A stretch of 23,370 nucleotides of DNA from JAZNQL01 sp045590155 (GCA_045590155.1 JAZNQL010000038.1:1-23370); one strand, 5' to 3'; positions 8,117 to 15,825 are shown, counted from the first letter of the stretch. Notes: generated by a model not told the origin, from the letters alone. Made by a program: numbers and translations.

Positions 8117-9190
8117 ATGAGAAAAATTAAAGTAGCGGCACTTATGCTGGCAGTTATGATGCTTTTGACAGCATGTAACATAGTAAACGTAACAGAAGTT
8201 GCAAGCATAAATGGAGAATCTGTTTCAAAAGGCGAATTTATGTATTACCTTATGATGGGCCAAAACGCTGCAACACAGGCAGCACAGCAACAGGGCGACA
8301 CACTTGAAAGTGAAGAAGACTGGGAAACTGTTATGATAGAAGGCGTAAGCGCAAAGCAGTATGCTAAAGACCAGGCACTCAAGCAGCTCGAACAGGTTAT
8401 GGCAGCTTATGCAAAAGCAAAAAGCGAAGGATTTGCACTTGATGAAGAAGGCAAAGCAGCATTAGCAGAGCAGAAAGAGGCATTTGTTCAGCAGGGCGGC
8501 GGCACATACGAATACGAAGCTTATTATAATGAAATTGGTATCTCAACTGCCGAACTTAATACCATAATTGAAAGAATTGTTTACTCAAGCCAATATATTT
8601 CAAAGTACGAAGCAGAACATGAAGAAGAACTTACATCTGCTACCGACGAAGAAATTGCAAAAGCATATAACGAAGAATATGTAACAGTAAAACATATTCT
8701 CTTTAAGTTCCCCGAGGCAGCACAAGGAGAAGAACTTGCAACAACCGAAGCTGAAGGAGAATTAAAAACCACAGAAGAAGTAAAAGCTTTGGCAGAAGAT
8801 GTTCTTGCTAAAGTAAAAGCGGGCGAAGATTTTGATGCTTTGATGAATGAATATTCAGAAGATTCCAGAGATGAAGCAGGAAAACTTGCAAATCCCGAAG
8901 GATATTTTGTAAAAAAAGACGGAACAACTTATGTTAAAGCATTCACAGATGCAGCGTGGACACTTAAGAACGTAGGCGACTATACAACAGAACTTGTAGA
9001 AACAGAATACGGCTACCATATCTTAAAGCGTTATGCAAATCCCACATCGGGCGAAACTTACGAAACAAACGTTGAAACTGTAAAAACAGATATTACAACA
9101 GGAAGACAGGAAAGTTTACTCAAGCAGTGGGCAGAAGAATTTAACTTTACTACAAATGATAAAGTTATTTCACGTATAAAATTACTGTAA
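8117..9190 (+). CDS. PrsA-like peptidylprolyl isomerase lipoprotein
   Basis: This is a membrane-anchored extracytoplasmic folding factor. The signal peptide has basic MRKIK, a hydrophobic core and the lipobox LLTAC with the lipidated cysteine at 20. After a SurA/PrsA-type helical N-terminal region (about 30-180), a parvulin-type rotamase domain spans about 187-305, opening with VTVKHILFKF, containing FDALMNEYSEDS, and closing with the typical YGYHILKR (298-305). The linker is rich in Glu and Gln, as expected for a secreted protein. At 357 residues it is somewhat longer than Bacillus PrsA. A foldase gene directly after mfd is also the clostridial order. The SD is AAGGAAGG about ten bases before ATG 8117. 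Substrates cannot be read from sequence. Confidence 0.92.
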   Translation: MRKIKVAALMLAVMMLLTACNIVNVTEVASINGESVSKGEFMYYLMMGQNAATQAAQQQGDTLESEEDWETVMIEGVSAKQYAKDQALKQLEQVMAAYAKAKSEGFALDEEGKAALAEQKEAFVQQGGGTYEYEAYYNEIGISTAELNTIIERIVYSSQYISKYEAEHEEELTSATDEEIAKAYNEEYVTVKHILFKFPEAAQGEELATTEAEGELKTTEEVKALAEDVLAKVKAGEDFDALMNEYSEDSRDEAGKLANPEGYFVKKDGTTYVKAFTDAAWTLKNVGDYTTELVETEYGYHILKRYANPTSGETYETNVETVKTDITTGRQESLLKQWAEEFNFTTNDKVISRIKLL

Positions 9191-9208
9191 TCGAAAGGGG
9201 ACATTTTA

Positions 9209-9943
9209 GTGTCAGGACATTCTAAATGGAGTAACATAAAACACAAAAAAGAAAAAAGTGATGCTCAAAAGGCTAAAATATTCACAAAACTCGGGAGAGA
9301 AATGTCTGTAATAGTAAAAGCAGGCGGTCCCGACCCTGAATCAAACTCAAAGCTTAAGGATGTTATAGCAAAAGCAAAGGCAAATAATATGCCTAACGAT
9401 AATATTGCTCGTTGCATCAAAAAGGCAGCAGGCGATACAACGGCTGATAATTATGAAGAGATCGTTTACGAAGGTTACGGTCCCGGCGGTGTAGCAGTTA
9501 TAGTTGAAACACTTACCGATAACCGTAACAGAACAGCGGCAGATATGCGTCATTACTTTGATAAATATGGCGGAAATCTTGGACAAAGCGGTTGCGTAAC
9601 ATTTATGTTTGATAAAAAAGGCGTAATTTTATGCGAAAAAGAAGGCGTTGATGAAGACGACCTTATGATGCAGGCACTTGATGCAGGTGCAGATGATTTT
9701 TCGGCAGAAGACGAATATTTTGAAATTGCAACAGCACCCGAATCATTCAGTCAGGTACGCCTCGCAATAGAAGAGGCAGGCTTTGCAATAGCATCAGCAG
9801 AAATTATGCAGATTCCTCAAACAACAGTTGAACTTAAAACAGAAGAAGACTTAAAAAATATGAACAAGCTCATTGAAATGCTTGAGGACAACGAAGATGT
9901 ACAGGAAATTTATCATAACTGCGACCTTCCTGATGAAGAATAA
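9209..9943 (+). CDS. YebC/PmpR family transcriptional or translational regulator
   Basis: The 244-residue protein opens with the invariant MSGHSKWSNIKHKK and continues with FTKLGREMSVIVKAGG, NMPNDNIARCIKKAAG, YEGYGPGGVA and NRNRTAADMRH, all hallmarks of the YebC/PmpR family (TACO1 domain). Family members have been described as DNA-binding regulators, and more recently some as helping ribosomes through proline-rich stretches; which applies here is not visible. The start is GTG 9209, preceded by GAAAGGGG. It lies 18 bp behind the foldase gene and probably shares its message. Its TAA is the first base triplet of a long palindromic terminator. Confidence 0.96.
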   Translation: MSGHSKWSNIKHKKEKSDAQKAKIFTKLGREMSVIVKAGGPDPESNSKLKDVIAKAKANNMPNDNIARCIKKAAGDTTADNYEEIVYEGYGPGGVAVIVETLTDNRNRTAADMRHYFDKYGGNLGQSGCVTFMFDKKGVILCEKEGVDEDDLMMQALDAGADDFSAEDEYFEIATAPESFSQVRLAIEEAGFAIASAEIMQIPQTTVELKTEEDLKNMNKLIEMLEDNEDVQEIYHNCDLPDEE

Positions 9944-9985
9944 ATAAAAAAGGTAAAGCAAAATTTGCTTTACCTTTTTTATTTA
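9941..9985. terminator. perfect bidirectional terminator between convergent genes
   Basis: A 22-bp exact inverted repeat (9941-9962 and 9964-9985) with a single central base. A-tracts on the left arm and T-tracts on the right give a U-run after the stem in both directions. The arms include the stop codons of both flanking genes. Confidence 0.92.
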
Positions 9986-10609
9986 TGCAGTTTCAATGTT
10001 TTCAGATTCAAGCTTTATAACCGAAACTTCATAAGCGGTTTTTGAAACAAACTCATCGTCAGAAATTCTTTTCCTGTAATGACGTGACTGAATTCTTCCG
10101 CTTAGCTTTATTCTGTCGCCTACGTTAAGGGAACGGGTATATCTTGCGTTTCTGCCCCATGCAATGCAGGGAATATAGTCCGATTTATTATAAGAACGGT
10201 TTACCGCAATTAAAAGATCTGCAATTTCTCTTCCAAACGGTGTGTGCCTATAAACGGGAGGCTTGCAAATATACCCTATAAGATTTATTTCATTTGGAAC
10301 CGTGTCTTCGCTTTCTTCTATAAGTCTTATGTCGCGTACAAACAATGTTAACAAAAGCTTATTTCCGGTGCCTGTGTAATTGTTATAAGACCTGAATTGA
10401 CCCGAAACTTCAATTTTATTACCAATTTCGATAAGACCAGGTAACATAAGTCTTTCAGAAATTGTAACAGGAATACTGTCAGTCGCCTCCGAAAGTCTTG
10501 GAACATCTACAAAAAATGTATAAAAACCTTCTCCGTATACTTCGTGGCTAAACTCAACTTCCCCCGAAACAATGCCTGTAATTACAGCATTATTTGTTAA
10601 ATCATTCAT
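9983..10609 (-). CDS. SSB-like protein with two OB folds
   Basis: The protein binds single-stranded DNA by family inference. Two OB-fold-like halves are visible. The first (about 6-95) includes EFSHEVYGEGFYTFFVDVPR and a GNKIEVSGQFRSYN strand-loop. The second (about 107-195) is closer to classical SSB: NEINLIGYICKPPVYRHTPFG, DLLIAVNRSY, YIPCIAWGRNAR and GDRIKLSGRIQSR. The acidic C-terminal tip found in replicative SSBs is absent, so it is probably an accessory SSB. The start at 10609 (MNDLTNN) has AAGGAG eight bases upstream. An upstream in-frame ATG at 10627 also has an SD (AAAGGAG), but its extra residues MEGDKI merely translate the second SD. The gene is monocistronic, between its own promoter and the shared terminator. 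Confidence 0.85.
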   Translation of the reverse strand: MNDLTNNAVITGIVSGEVEFSHEVYGEGFYTFFVDVPRLSEATDSIPVTISERLMLPGLIEIGNKIEVSGQFRSYNNYTGTGNKLLLTLFVRDIRLIEESEDTVPNEINLIGYICKPPVYRHTPFGREIADLLIAVNRSYNKSDYIPCIAWGRNARYTRSLNVGDRIKLSGRIQSRHYRKRISDDEFVSKTAYEVSVIKLESENIETA

Positions 10610-10700
10610 GATTTTGTCTCCTTCCATTGTACATCTCTCCTTTAATAACTATTCGACTCTTTGGATTTTAATTACCAGAAATGGTAAAAAATGTAAATAA

Positions 10701-10729
10701 AATATACCACATCAAAAAAACAATGTCAA
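10701..10729 (-). promoter_or_regulatory. predicted sigma-A promoter for the SSB-like gene
   Basis: On the minus strand TTGACA (10724-10729), 17 bases, TATATT (10701-10706). This is near consensus and leaves a leader of about 85 nt. Confidence 0.8.
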
Positions 10730-10756
10730 GACTTTTTTAAAAAATAAAATATCTTA

Positions 10757-10785
10757 TTGCGATAAACAGAAAAAAATGTTAAAAT
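10757..10785 (+). promoter_or_regulatory. predicted promoter for the DUF3048 lipoprotein
   Basis: TTGCGA (10757-10762), 17 bases, TAAAAT (10780-10785), followed by an AT-rich leader and AGAAAGGA ahead of ATG 10820. It is divergent from the SSB-like promoter. Confidence 0.6.
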
Positions 10786-10819
10786 ATAAATATATAAAAA
10801 AGAAAGGAACTTATGACTT

Positions 10820-11827
10820 ATGAAAAAATTTTTAGTAGTTTTACTTTGCTTTGGATTACTTTTTGTATCAGCATGTTCAAAACAGACAATGCAACAGGTA
10901 GAAAAGCCCACAGAAAATAATGTTCAGGAAATTGACGAAAATACAAGCGAGTTTTATAAAGAATATTACGGTGCAAAAACACGCCCCGTTGCAGTTATGA
11001 TAGATAACGATAATTCCGATGCACGTCCTCACGCAGGTCTTACAGATGCATATCTTGTATACGAAATAAATGTAGAGGGCTCTGCAACACGCTATATGGC
11101 ACTTTTTAACCAGACCAAAACAACAAAAATAGGACCTGTTCGTTCGTCACGTCACTATTTTCTCGACTATGTAATGGAACACGATGCTCTCTATACGCAT
11201 TTTGGATACAGTCCCCAGGCTATGAACGATATATCTTCTCTTGGTATCAATAATGTAAACGGAGTTATAGGAAGAGATGCTGCAGTTTTCTGGAGAGAAG
11301 AAAAATATAAGGGAGATTACCACAGTGCATTTACATCAATCGAAAAAATAATGGCACAGGTAGCTAAGCTCGGTTATAGAACAGAAAGAGAAAAAGCACC
11401 CCTCAATTTTAATAAAGAAGATGCAGATATCGAAGGAACACCCGCACAAAGCGTAGCTTACAGCTATGCAGGTTTTTACCGTTCGGGATTTGATTATAAC
11501 GCCGACACAAAAACCTATACAAGATACATAAACGGCAGTCTGCATCCCATTCAGCAGGATGCACAGTGGGCGGTAAAAAATATTATTGTTATGCAGGTTA
11601 AAAACTATCCTTTAGGCGACGGTTCTCCCAGAATAAATATAGATGATGTAGGAACAGGAACAGGTAAATATATAACAAACGGAAAATCTATGGATATTAC
11701 ATGGGAAAAAGCCTCACGTTCCGCAAAAACATTTTATAAAGATGCAAACGGCAATGAAATATTGTTAAATCCTGGCCAGACATGGATAATGCTTATACAA
11801 AATGGAACGGAAGCAGAAATAAAATAA
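10820..11827 (+). CDS. DUF3048 (YerB-like) lipoprotein
   Basis: The 335-residue protein begins with a lipoprotein signal peptide (MKKFLVVLLC, then VSAC with the lipidated cysteine at 19). The mature part opens with TRPVAVMIDNDNSDARPHAGL and AYLVYEINVEGSATRYMALF, then KIGPVRSSRHYFLDYVMEHDA, the strongly conserved block of DUF3048/YerB. The C-terminal half (about 215-335, with NGKSMDITWEKAS and LNPGQTWIMLIQ) matches the companion C-terminal domain. It is expected on the outer face of the membrane. The function is unknown. It has its own promoter and SD (AGAAAGGA). In Bacillus yerB lies next to yerC; here a yerC-like gene is present about 5.4 kb downstream, not adjacent. Confidence 0.9.
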   Translation: MKKFLVVLLCFGLLFVSACSKQTMQQVEKPTENNVQEIDENTSEFYKEYYGAKTRPVAVMIDNDNSDARPHAGLTDAYLVYEINVEGSATRYMALFNQTKTTKIGPVRSSRHYFLDYVMEHDALYTHFGYSPQAMNDISSLGINNVNGVIGRDAAVFWREEKYKGDYHSAFTSIEKIMAQVAKLGYRTEREKAPLNFNKEDADIEGTPAQSVAYSYAGFYRSGFDYNADTKTYTRYINGSLHPIQQDAQWAVKNIIVMQVKNYPLGDGSPRINIDDVGTGTGKYITNGKSMDITWEKASRSAKTFYKDANGNEILLNPGQTWIMLIQNGTEAEIK

Positions 11828-11835
11828 AAAAATAC

Positions 11836-11864
11836 TTGTATTAACTCTTATTTAGGTATATAAT
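11836..11864 (+). promoter_or_regulatory. predicted sigma-A promoter for nifS-nifU operon
   Basis: TTGTAT (11836-11841), 17 bases, perfect TATAAT (11859-11864), then GGAAGGGG before ATG 11889. No IscR gene or obvious IscR-type operator is seen beside it. Confidence 0.75.
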
Positions 11865-11888
11865 AATATATTCGGAAGGGGTAAAAGT

Positions 11889-13061
11889 ATGATATACTTT
11901 GACAACGCAGCAACGACTGCAGTAAAAAAAGAAGTTTTAGAAGCAATGGTGCCATATTTTTGCGAAAAATACGGCAATCCTTCAACAATATATTCAATAG
12001 GACAGGAAGCGAAAGATGCACTCTGCACCGCCCGTCAGGATATAGCTGAATGTTTGAACTGCACAGCAAAAGAAATTTACTTTACAGCATCGGGAACCGA
12101 GGCTGATAACTGGGCTTTGAGAAGCACAGTACAAAACTACTCAAAAAAGGGTAATAAAATAATAGTAAGTGCAATCGAACATCATGCAGTATTAAAAACG
12201 GCAGAAAATCTTGAAAAACAAGGTTACGAGGTTGTATATCTTCCTTGCGATGAGTACGGTATAATAAGTCCTGAAACACTCGAAAAAGCAATGGATGACA
12301 AAACCGTGCTTGTAAGCATAATGTATGTAAATAACGAAATCGGCACAATAGAACCTATCAAGGAACTTGCCAAAGTAGCACATAAATACGGTGCAATTTT
12401 TCATACCGATGCTGTTCAGGCAGCAGGCAATATGCCTATCGACGTTCAGGATTTAGGCGTAGATATGCTCAGTATTTCAGGACATAAGTTCCACGCTCCC
12501 AAAGGAGTAGGTGCACTGTATGTAAAAAAAGGCATTAAAATAAGTGCCTTTATAACAGGCGGACATCAGGAAAACGGCAAACGCGGAAGTACCGAAAATG
12601 TACCCTATATAGTAGGTATGGCGAAAGCACTTAAAATGGCAACAGAAAATCTTGACGAAAAAACCAAAAAAGTAACATACCTTAGGGATAAACTTATAAA
12701 AGGAATAGAAGAAAAAATTCCTTACGCACGTTTAAACGGACATCCTACCCTTCGTGCTGCGGGAAACGTAAATTTTTCGTTTAGATTTATAGAAGGCGAA
12801 GGGATGCTCTTGTGGCTTGAAATGAACGGAATTGCAGCATCAAGCGGTTCTGCGTGCACATCAGGCTCACTTGACCCGTCGCATGTGCTCTTGGCAATAG
12901 GCTTACCGCACGAAACGGCACACGGCTCACTTCGTATATCAATAGGAGATACAAATACCGAAGAAGAAGTTGATACATTGCTTGAAACTTTACCCGGTAT
13001 AGTTGAAAAGTTAAGAAATATGTCTCCGCTTTATGAAGAGTTTATGAAAGGAGAAAACTAA
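11889..13061 (+). CDS. nifS: Cysteine desulfurase (NifS/IscS type)
   Basis: The enzyme uses pyridoxal phosphate to take sulfur from cysteine for Fe-S cluster assembly. The 390-residue protein begins MIYFDNAATT and shows SAIEHHA (H99), HTDAVQAAG (172-180), SISGHKFHAPKG with the PLP-binding lysine K200, and SSGSACTSGSLDPSHVL with the persulfide-forming cysteine C323. The ASSGSACTSG loop is of group I (IscS/NifS) type. The NifU scaffold gene follows one base after its stop, so the desulfurase and scaffold are made together. With no IscR, HscA/B or ferredoxin genes alongside, this is the reduced NifS-NifU form common in clostridia. IscS would be an equally acceptable name. Confidence 0.97.
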   Translation: MIYFDNAATTAVKKEVLEAMVPYFCEKYGNPSTIYSIGQEAKDALCTARQDIAECLNCTAKEIYFTASGTEADNWALRSTVQNYSKKGNKIIVSAIEHHAVLKTAENLEKQGYEVVYLPCDEYGIISPETLEKAMDDKTVLVSIMYVNNEIGTIEPIKELAKVAHKYGAIFHTDAVQAAGNMPIDVQDLGVDMLSISGHKFHAPKGVGALYVKKGIKISAFITGGHQENGKRGSTENVPYIVGMAKALKMATENLDEKTKKVTYLRDKLIKGIEEKIPYARLNGHPTLRAAGNVNFSFRFIEGEGMLLWLEMNGIAASSGSACTSGSLDPSHVLLAIGLPHETAHGSLRISIGDTNTEEEVDTLLETLPGIVEKLRNMSPLYEEFMKGEN

Positions 13062-13062
13062 A

Positions 13063-13494
13063 ATGTATAGCGAAAAAGTAATGGACCATTTTCAAAATCC
13101 CCGCAACGTTGGCGAAATAGAAAATGCTGACGGCGTAGGTACAGTAGGCAACGCAAAATGCGGCGATATAATGAAAATCTATTTAAAAATTGATGATGAT
13201 GTTATATCCGATATAAAATTCAAAACATTCGGTTGCGGTGCAGCAATAGCAACCAGCAGTATGGCAACAGAACTTGTAAAAGGAAAAACGGTAGAAGAAG
13301 CATTAACTCTTACAAATAAAGCAGTAGTTGAAGCTCTGGACGGACTTCCTGCACCTAAAATACATTGTTCTGTTTTAGCAGAAGAAGCAATCAAAGCAGC
13401 AGTTGATGACTATTATAAAAATACAGGAAGAGAGTCTATAGTAACAAAATGCAGCGGTTGCTGTGAACATTGCGATAAACATACGGAGGAATAA
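13063..13494 (+). CDS. nifU: NifU-like Fe-S cluster scaffold with extra C-terminal cysteines
   Basis: This is the scaffold on which Fe-S clusters are built from NifS-derived sulfur. The 143-residue protein opens MYSEKVMDHFQNPRNVGE and has the three cluster-ligand cysteines of the IscU/NifU-N domain: GNAKCGD (C33), FGCGAAIA (C58) and IHCSVLA (C102). After the normal end of the domain there is a short tail, KCSGCCEHCDKH, with cysteines at 130, 133, 134 and 137, not found in classical IscU. The start ATG 13063 lies one base after the nifS stop, with AAAGGAG 14 to 20 bases upstream. The tail might bind a metal or a second cluster; that is inference. AGGAGG-like sequence at its own end serves the next gene. 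Confidence 0.95.
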   Translation: MYSEKVMDHFQNPRNVGEIENADGVGTVGNAKCGDIMKIYLKIDDDVISDIKFKTFGCGAAIATSSMATELVKGKTVEEALTLTNKAVVEALDGLPAPKIHCSVLAEEAIKAAVDDYYKNTGRESIVTKCSGCCEHCDKHTEE

Positions 13495-13495
13495 T

Positions 13496-13765
13496 ATGAA
13501 AGCAGTAATAACCGTTATAGGCAAAGACAGTGTGGGCATTATAGCAGGCGTAAGCAGTGTATGTGCCGAAAACAATGCAAATATTCTTGATATAACACAA
13601 AGCGTTTTAAAAGAATACTTTGCAATGATAATGACGACCGATATTGATAATATTACAGTCCCCTTCTCGGAATTTAGCGACAAGCTTGCAAAATGGGGAA
13701 AAGAAAGAGGCCTTGATATAAGAGCCTTGCACGAAGATATCTTTAATATTATGCATAGAATATAG
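13496..13765 (+). CDS. ACT-domain protein (UPF0237)
   Basis: This 89-residue protein is a single ACT domain: MKAVITVIGKDSVGIIAGVS, then AENNANILDITQSVLKEYF and MIMTTDIDN. The GKDSVGIIA turn is the usual ligand-binding loop of GcvR-like ACT domains. I chose ATG 13496 because GGAGGA (13485-13490) lies just upstream and overlaps the end of nifU; an upstream in-frame start inside nifU is rejected. The partner gene for UPF0210 follows directly, and UPF0237 and UPF0210 are a widely conserved adjacent pair, suggesting they work together, perhaps with the ACT domain sensing a small molecule. The ligand is not known. Confidence 0.92.
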   Translation: MKAVITVIGKDSVGIIAGVSSVCAENNANILDITQSVLKEYFAMIMTTDIDNITVPFSEFSDKLAKWGKERGLDIRALHEDIFNIMHRI

Positions 13766-13776
13766 TGGAGGAATAA

Positions 13777-15135
13777 ATGATAAATACATCTGATATTCTT
13801 GAAACCATAAATATGATACGTCAGGAAAATCTGGATATTAGAACCATAACAATGGGAATATCTATGCTTGACTGCGTAAGCGAAGATGAAAACCGTCTTT
13901 GTGATAAAATTTATGATAAAATAACAAAAAAAGCGGAAAAGCTTGTAAGTACAGGCGAAAAAATAGAACATGATTATGGAGTTCCCATAGTAAATAAACG
14001 AGTATCAGTAACACCGATTTCGCTCGTAGGAGGAACACTTTCGCCCGATGGATATATAAAAATAGCACACACACTTGAACGTGCGGCTAATACACTTGGG
14101 ATAAACTTTATAGGAGGTTTTTCTGCACTCGTACATAAGGGAATGACCCAGGCAGAAAAAAATCTTATTTCTGTAATAGCACAAGCGCTTTCAGAAACCA
14201 CAAAGGTATGTTCATCTGTGAATGTTGCAACAACAAAAGCAGGAATAAATATGGACGCAATAAAGCTTATGGGTTCTGTAATAAAAAAAGCATCTTATCT
14301 TACAAAAGATGCTGATTCCATAGCTTGTGCAAAACTTGTTGTGTTTGCAAATGTTCCCGAGGATAACCCATTTATGGCAGGGGCGTTCCATGGCGTAGGG
14401 GAACCTGATACAGTAATAAATGTTGGTGTTTCAGGTCCTGGTGTTGTACGTTCTGCAATAGAAAGAGCAGGCAATTGTGATCTTTCTGCCCTAGCAGAAG
14501 TAATAAAGAAAACAGCCTTTAAAATAACAAGAGTAGGTCAGCTTGTAGCGCAGGAAGCTTCAAAAAGACTTGATGTTCCTTTTGGAATAATTGACCTCTC
14601 ACTTGCACCCACGCCTGCAATAGGAGATTCTGTTGCATATATTTTAGAAGGAATGGGACTTGAATCCTGTGGCGGTTGCGGAACAACAGCAGCACTAGCA
14701 ATGCTGAACGACGCAGTAAAAAAAGGCGGAGTAATGGCATCAAGCCACGTTGGCGGTCTTTCTGGTGCATTTATACCGGTGTCTGAAGATGCAGGGATGA
14801 TAGCTGCAGTAGAACGTGGTGCTTTAACGATAGAAAAGCTTGAAGCTATGACGGCGGTTTGCTCGGTTGGTCTTGATATGATAGCAGTACCCGGCGATAC
14901 CGAAGAAGAGGTTATTTGCGGACTTATAGCTGACGAAATGTCAATAGGAGTAGCAAACACAAAAACCACCGCAGTAAGAGTTATTCCTGCATATGGGAAG
15001 AAAGAGGGAGACAGTATAAATTACGGCGGATTGCTCGGCAGCGCTCCTGTTATGAAAATAAGCAAGTATTCTCCAAAAGTTTTCATAGAACGAGGGGGAA
15101 GAATACCTGCGCCAATCCATAGCTTAAAAAATTAA
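13777..15135 (+). CDS. UPF0210 / PFL-family protein (DUF711)
   Basis: The 452-residue protein matches the UPF0210 (DUF711) family in length and pattern: DIRTITMGISMLDC near the N-terminus, VSVTPISLVGG, GINFIGGFSALVHKG, ADSIACAKLVVFANVPEDNPFMAGAFHG, GVGEPDTVINVGVSGPGVV, and FGIIDLSLAPTPAIGDSV. Databases often call this a pyruvate-formate-lyase-like protein because of structural similarity, but I see no glycyl-radical motif, so enzyme activity should not be assumed. SD GGAGG ends about six bases before ATG 13777. It is the last gene of the nifS-nifU-ACT-UPF0210 run. Whether it has anything to do with Fe-S assembly is unknown. Confidence 0.93.
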   Translation: MINTSDILETINMIRQENLDIRTITMGISMLDCVSEDENRLCDKIYDKITKKAEKLVSTGEKIEHDYGVPIVNKRVSVTPISLVGGTLSPDGYIKIAHTLERAANTLGINFIGGFSALVHKGMTQAEKNLISVIAQALSETTKVCSSVNVATTKAGINMDAIKLMGSVIKKASYLTKDADSIACAKLVVFANVPEDNPFMAGAFHGVGEPDTVINVGVSGPGVVRSAIERAGNCDLSALAEVIKKTAFKITRVGQLVAQEASKRLDVPFGIIDLSLAPTPAIGDSVAYILEGMGLESCGGCGTTAALAMLNDAVKKGGVMASSHVGGLSGAFIPVSEDAGMIAAVERGALTIEKLEAMTAVCSVGLDMIAVPGDTEEEVICGLIADEMSIGVANTKTTAVRVIPAYGKKEGDSINYGGLLGSAPVMKISKYSPKVFIERGGRIPAPIHSLKN

Positions 15136-15144
15136 AAAAAGTAC

Positions 15145-15173
15145 TTGACAAGTGAAAAAACTTGTGCTATTAT
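15145..15173 (+). promoter_or_regulatory. strong sigma-A promoter for the infC operon
   Basis: TTGACA (15145-15150), 17 bases, TATTAT (15168-15173). The predicted start is near 15180, at the first base of the leader described next. Confidence 0.85.
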
Positions 15174-15179
15174 ATTCGA

Positions 15180-15290
15180 GTAAACAAGCAGAGCACAGCT
15201 CTCACCCTGGCACACAGGTGACCCGGGTAAATACTTTTAAAACCAAAGTGTTTTTTAGTGCGGCTTGTTTTCAAGCCGTATTTTTTTTCG
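15180..15290 (+). promoter_or_regulatory. L20-type leader of the infC-rpmI-rplT operon with antiterminator/terminator switch
   Basis: In low-GC Gram-positives ribosomal protein L20 binds the infC leader and causes premature termination. Here AGAGC-ACA-GCTCT (15190-15202) forms a small hairpin, followed by a CACCC...GGTG...GGGT region (15202-15228) that can form the L20-binding fold. An intrinsic terminator stem CGGCTTG/CAAGCCG (15261-15267 and 15272-15278) is followed by eight T residues. The first leader bases AAACAAGC (15182-15189) are exactly complementary to GCTTGTTT (15263-15270), which is the left arm and loop of that terminator, giving a clear antiterminator. L20 as ligand is inferred from gene order and family knowledge. 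Confidence 0.82.
15259..15289 (+). terminator. attenuator terminator in the infC leader
   Basis: A seven-base GC-rich stem (CGGCTTG with CAAGCCG, loop TTTT) is extended by G-T and T-A pairs and followed by a run of eight T (15281-15288). It ends about 30 bp before the infC start codon. Confidence 0.85.
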
Positions 15291-15318
15291 GTTCATAAAA
15301 TTTTGGAGGTGTTTTAGT

Positions 15319-15825
15319 ATCAGTAAAGAAGTTTCAATCAATGAGAAGATACGTGACAAAGAGGTTAGACTTATCGACAGTGACGGAGCACAGCTTGGAA
15401 TAGTTTCGTCTAAAGAAGCTTATCAGATAGCCCGCGATAAAAATTTGGATCTTGTAAAAATTGCTCCACAGGCAGTTCCACCCGTATGCAAAATAATGGA
15501 TTACGGCAAGTACAGATTCGAGCAGGCAAAAAAGGAAAAAGAGCTTCGTAAAAACCAAAAGGTCATCAACATAAAAGAAATACGCCTTTCAGCGTCAATT
15601 GATTTGCATGACTTCAATACTAAGCTGAATCACGCTATTAAATTTTTACAAAGCGGCGATAAAGTTAAAGTATCAGTACGCTTCCGCGGAAGAGAAATGA
15701 ACCATACCGAGTTTGGCGAACAAACCTTAAACAGATTTTCGGAAGCAATTTCCGAATATGGTAAAGTTGATAAGGCAGCAAAACTCGAAGGAAGAAGTAT
15801 GACAATGTTCATACTTCCCAAATAA
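15319..15825 (+). CDS. infC: Translation initiation factor IF-3, ATC start codon
   Basis: IF-3 binds the 30S subunit, keeps it from joining 50S early, and rejects non-standard start codons. The 168-residue product is (M)SKEVSINEKIRDKEVRLID at the N-terminus, with AYQIARDKNLDLVKIAP, PPVCKIMDYGKYRFEQ, then the C-terminal domain KEIRLSASIDLHDF, GDKVKVSVRFRGREM and MTMFILPK. No ATG, GTG or TTG lies in the right place. GGAGGT (15305-15310) points to ATC at 15319 with eight bases between, matching the known use of AUU/AUA/AUC in infC, by which IF-3 limits its own synthesis. A more distal TTG at 15265 is inside the attenuator and is rejected. Confidence 0.97.
   Translation: MSKEVSINEKIRDKEVRLIDSDGAQLGIVSSKEAYQIARDKNLDLVKIAPQAVPPVCKIMDYGKYRFEQAKKEKELRKNQKVINIKEIRLSASIDLHDFNTKLNHAIKFLQSGDKVKVSVRFRGREMNHTEFGEQTLNRFSEAISEYGKVDKAAKLEGRSMTMFILPK

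Noticed and set aside
10602..10634. Ten-codon upstream ORF overlapping the SSB-like start
   Set aside because: Its ATG is only two bases from the SD, too near for initiation, and nothing else supports regulation by it.
15265..15318. TTG 15265 as infC start
   Set aside because: It lies inside the attenuator stem and lacks an SD; IF-3 homology begins at the ATC after GGAGGT.
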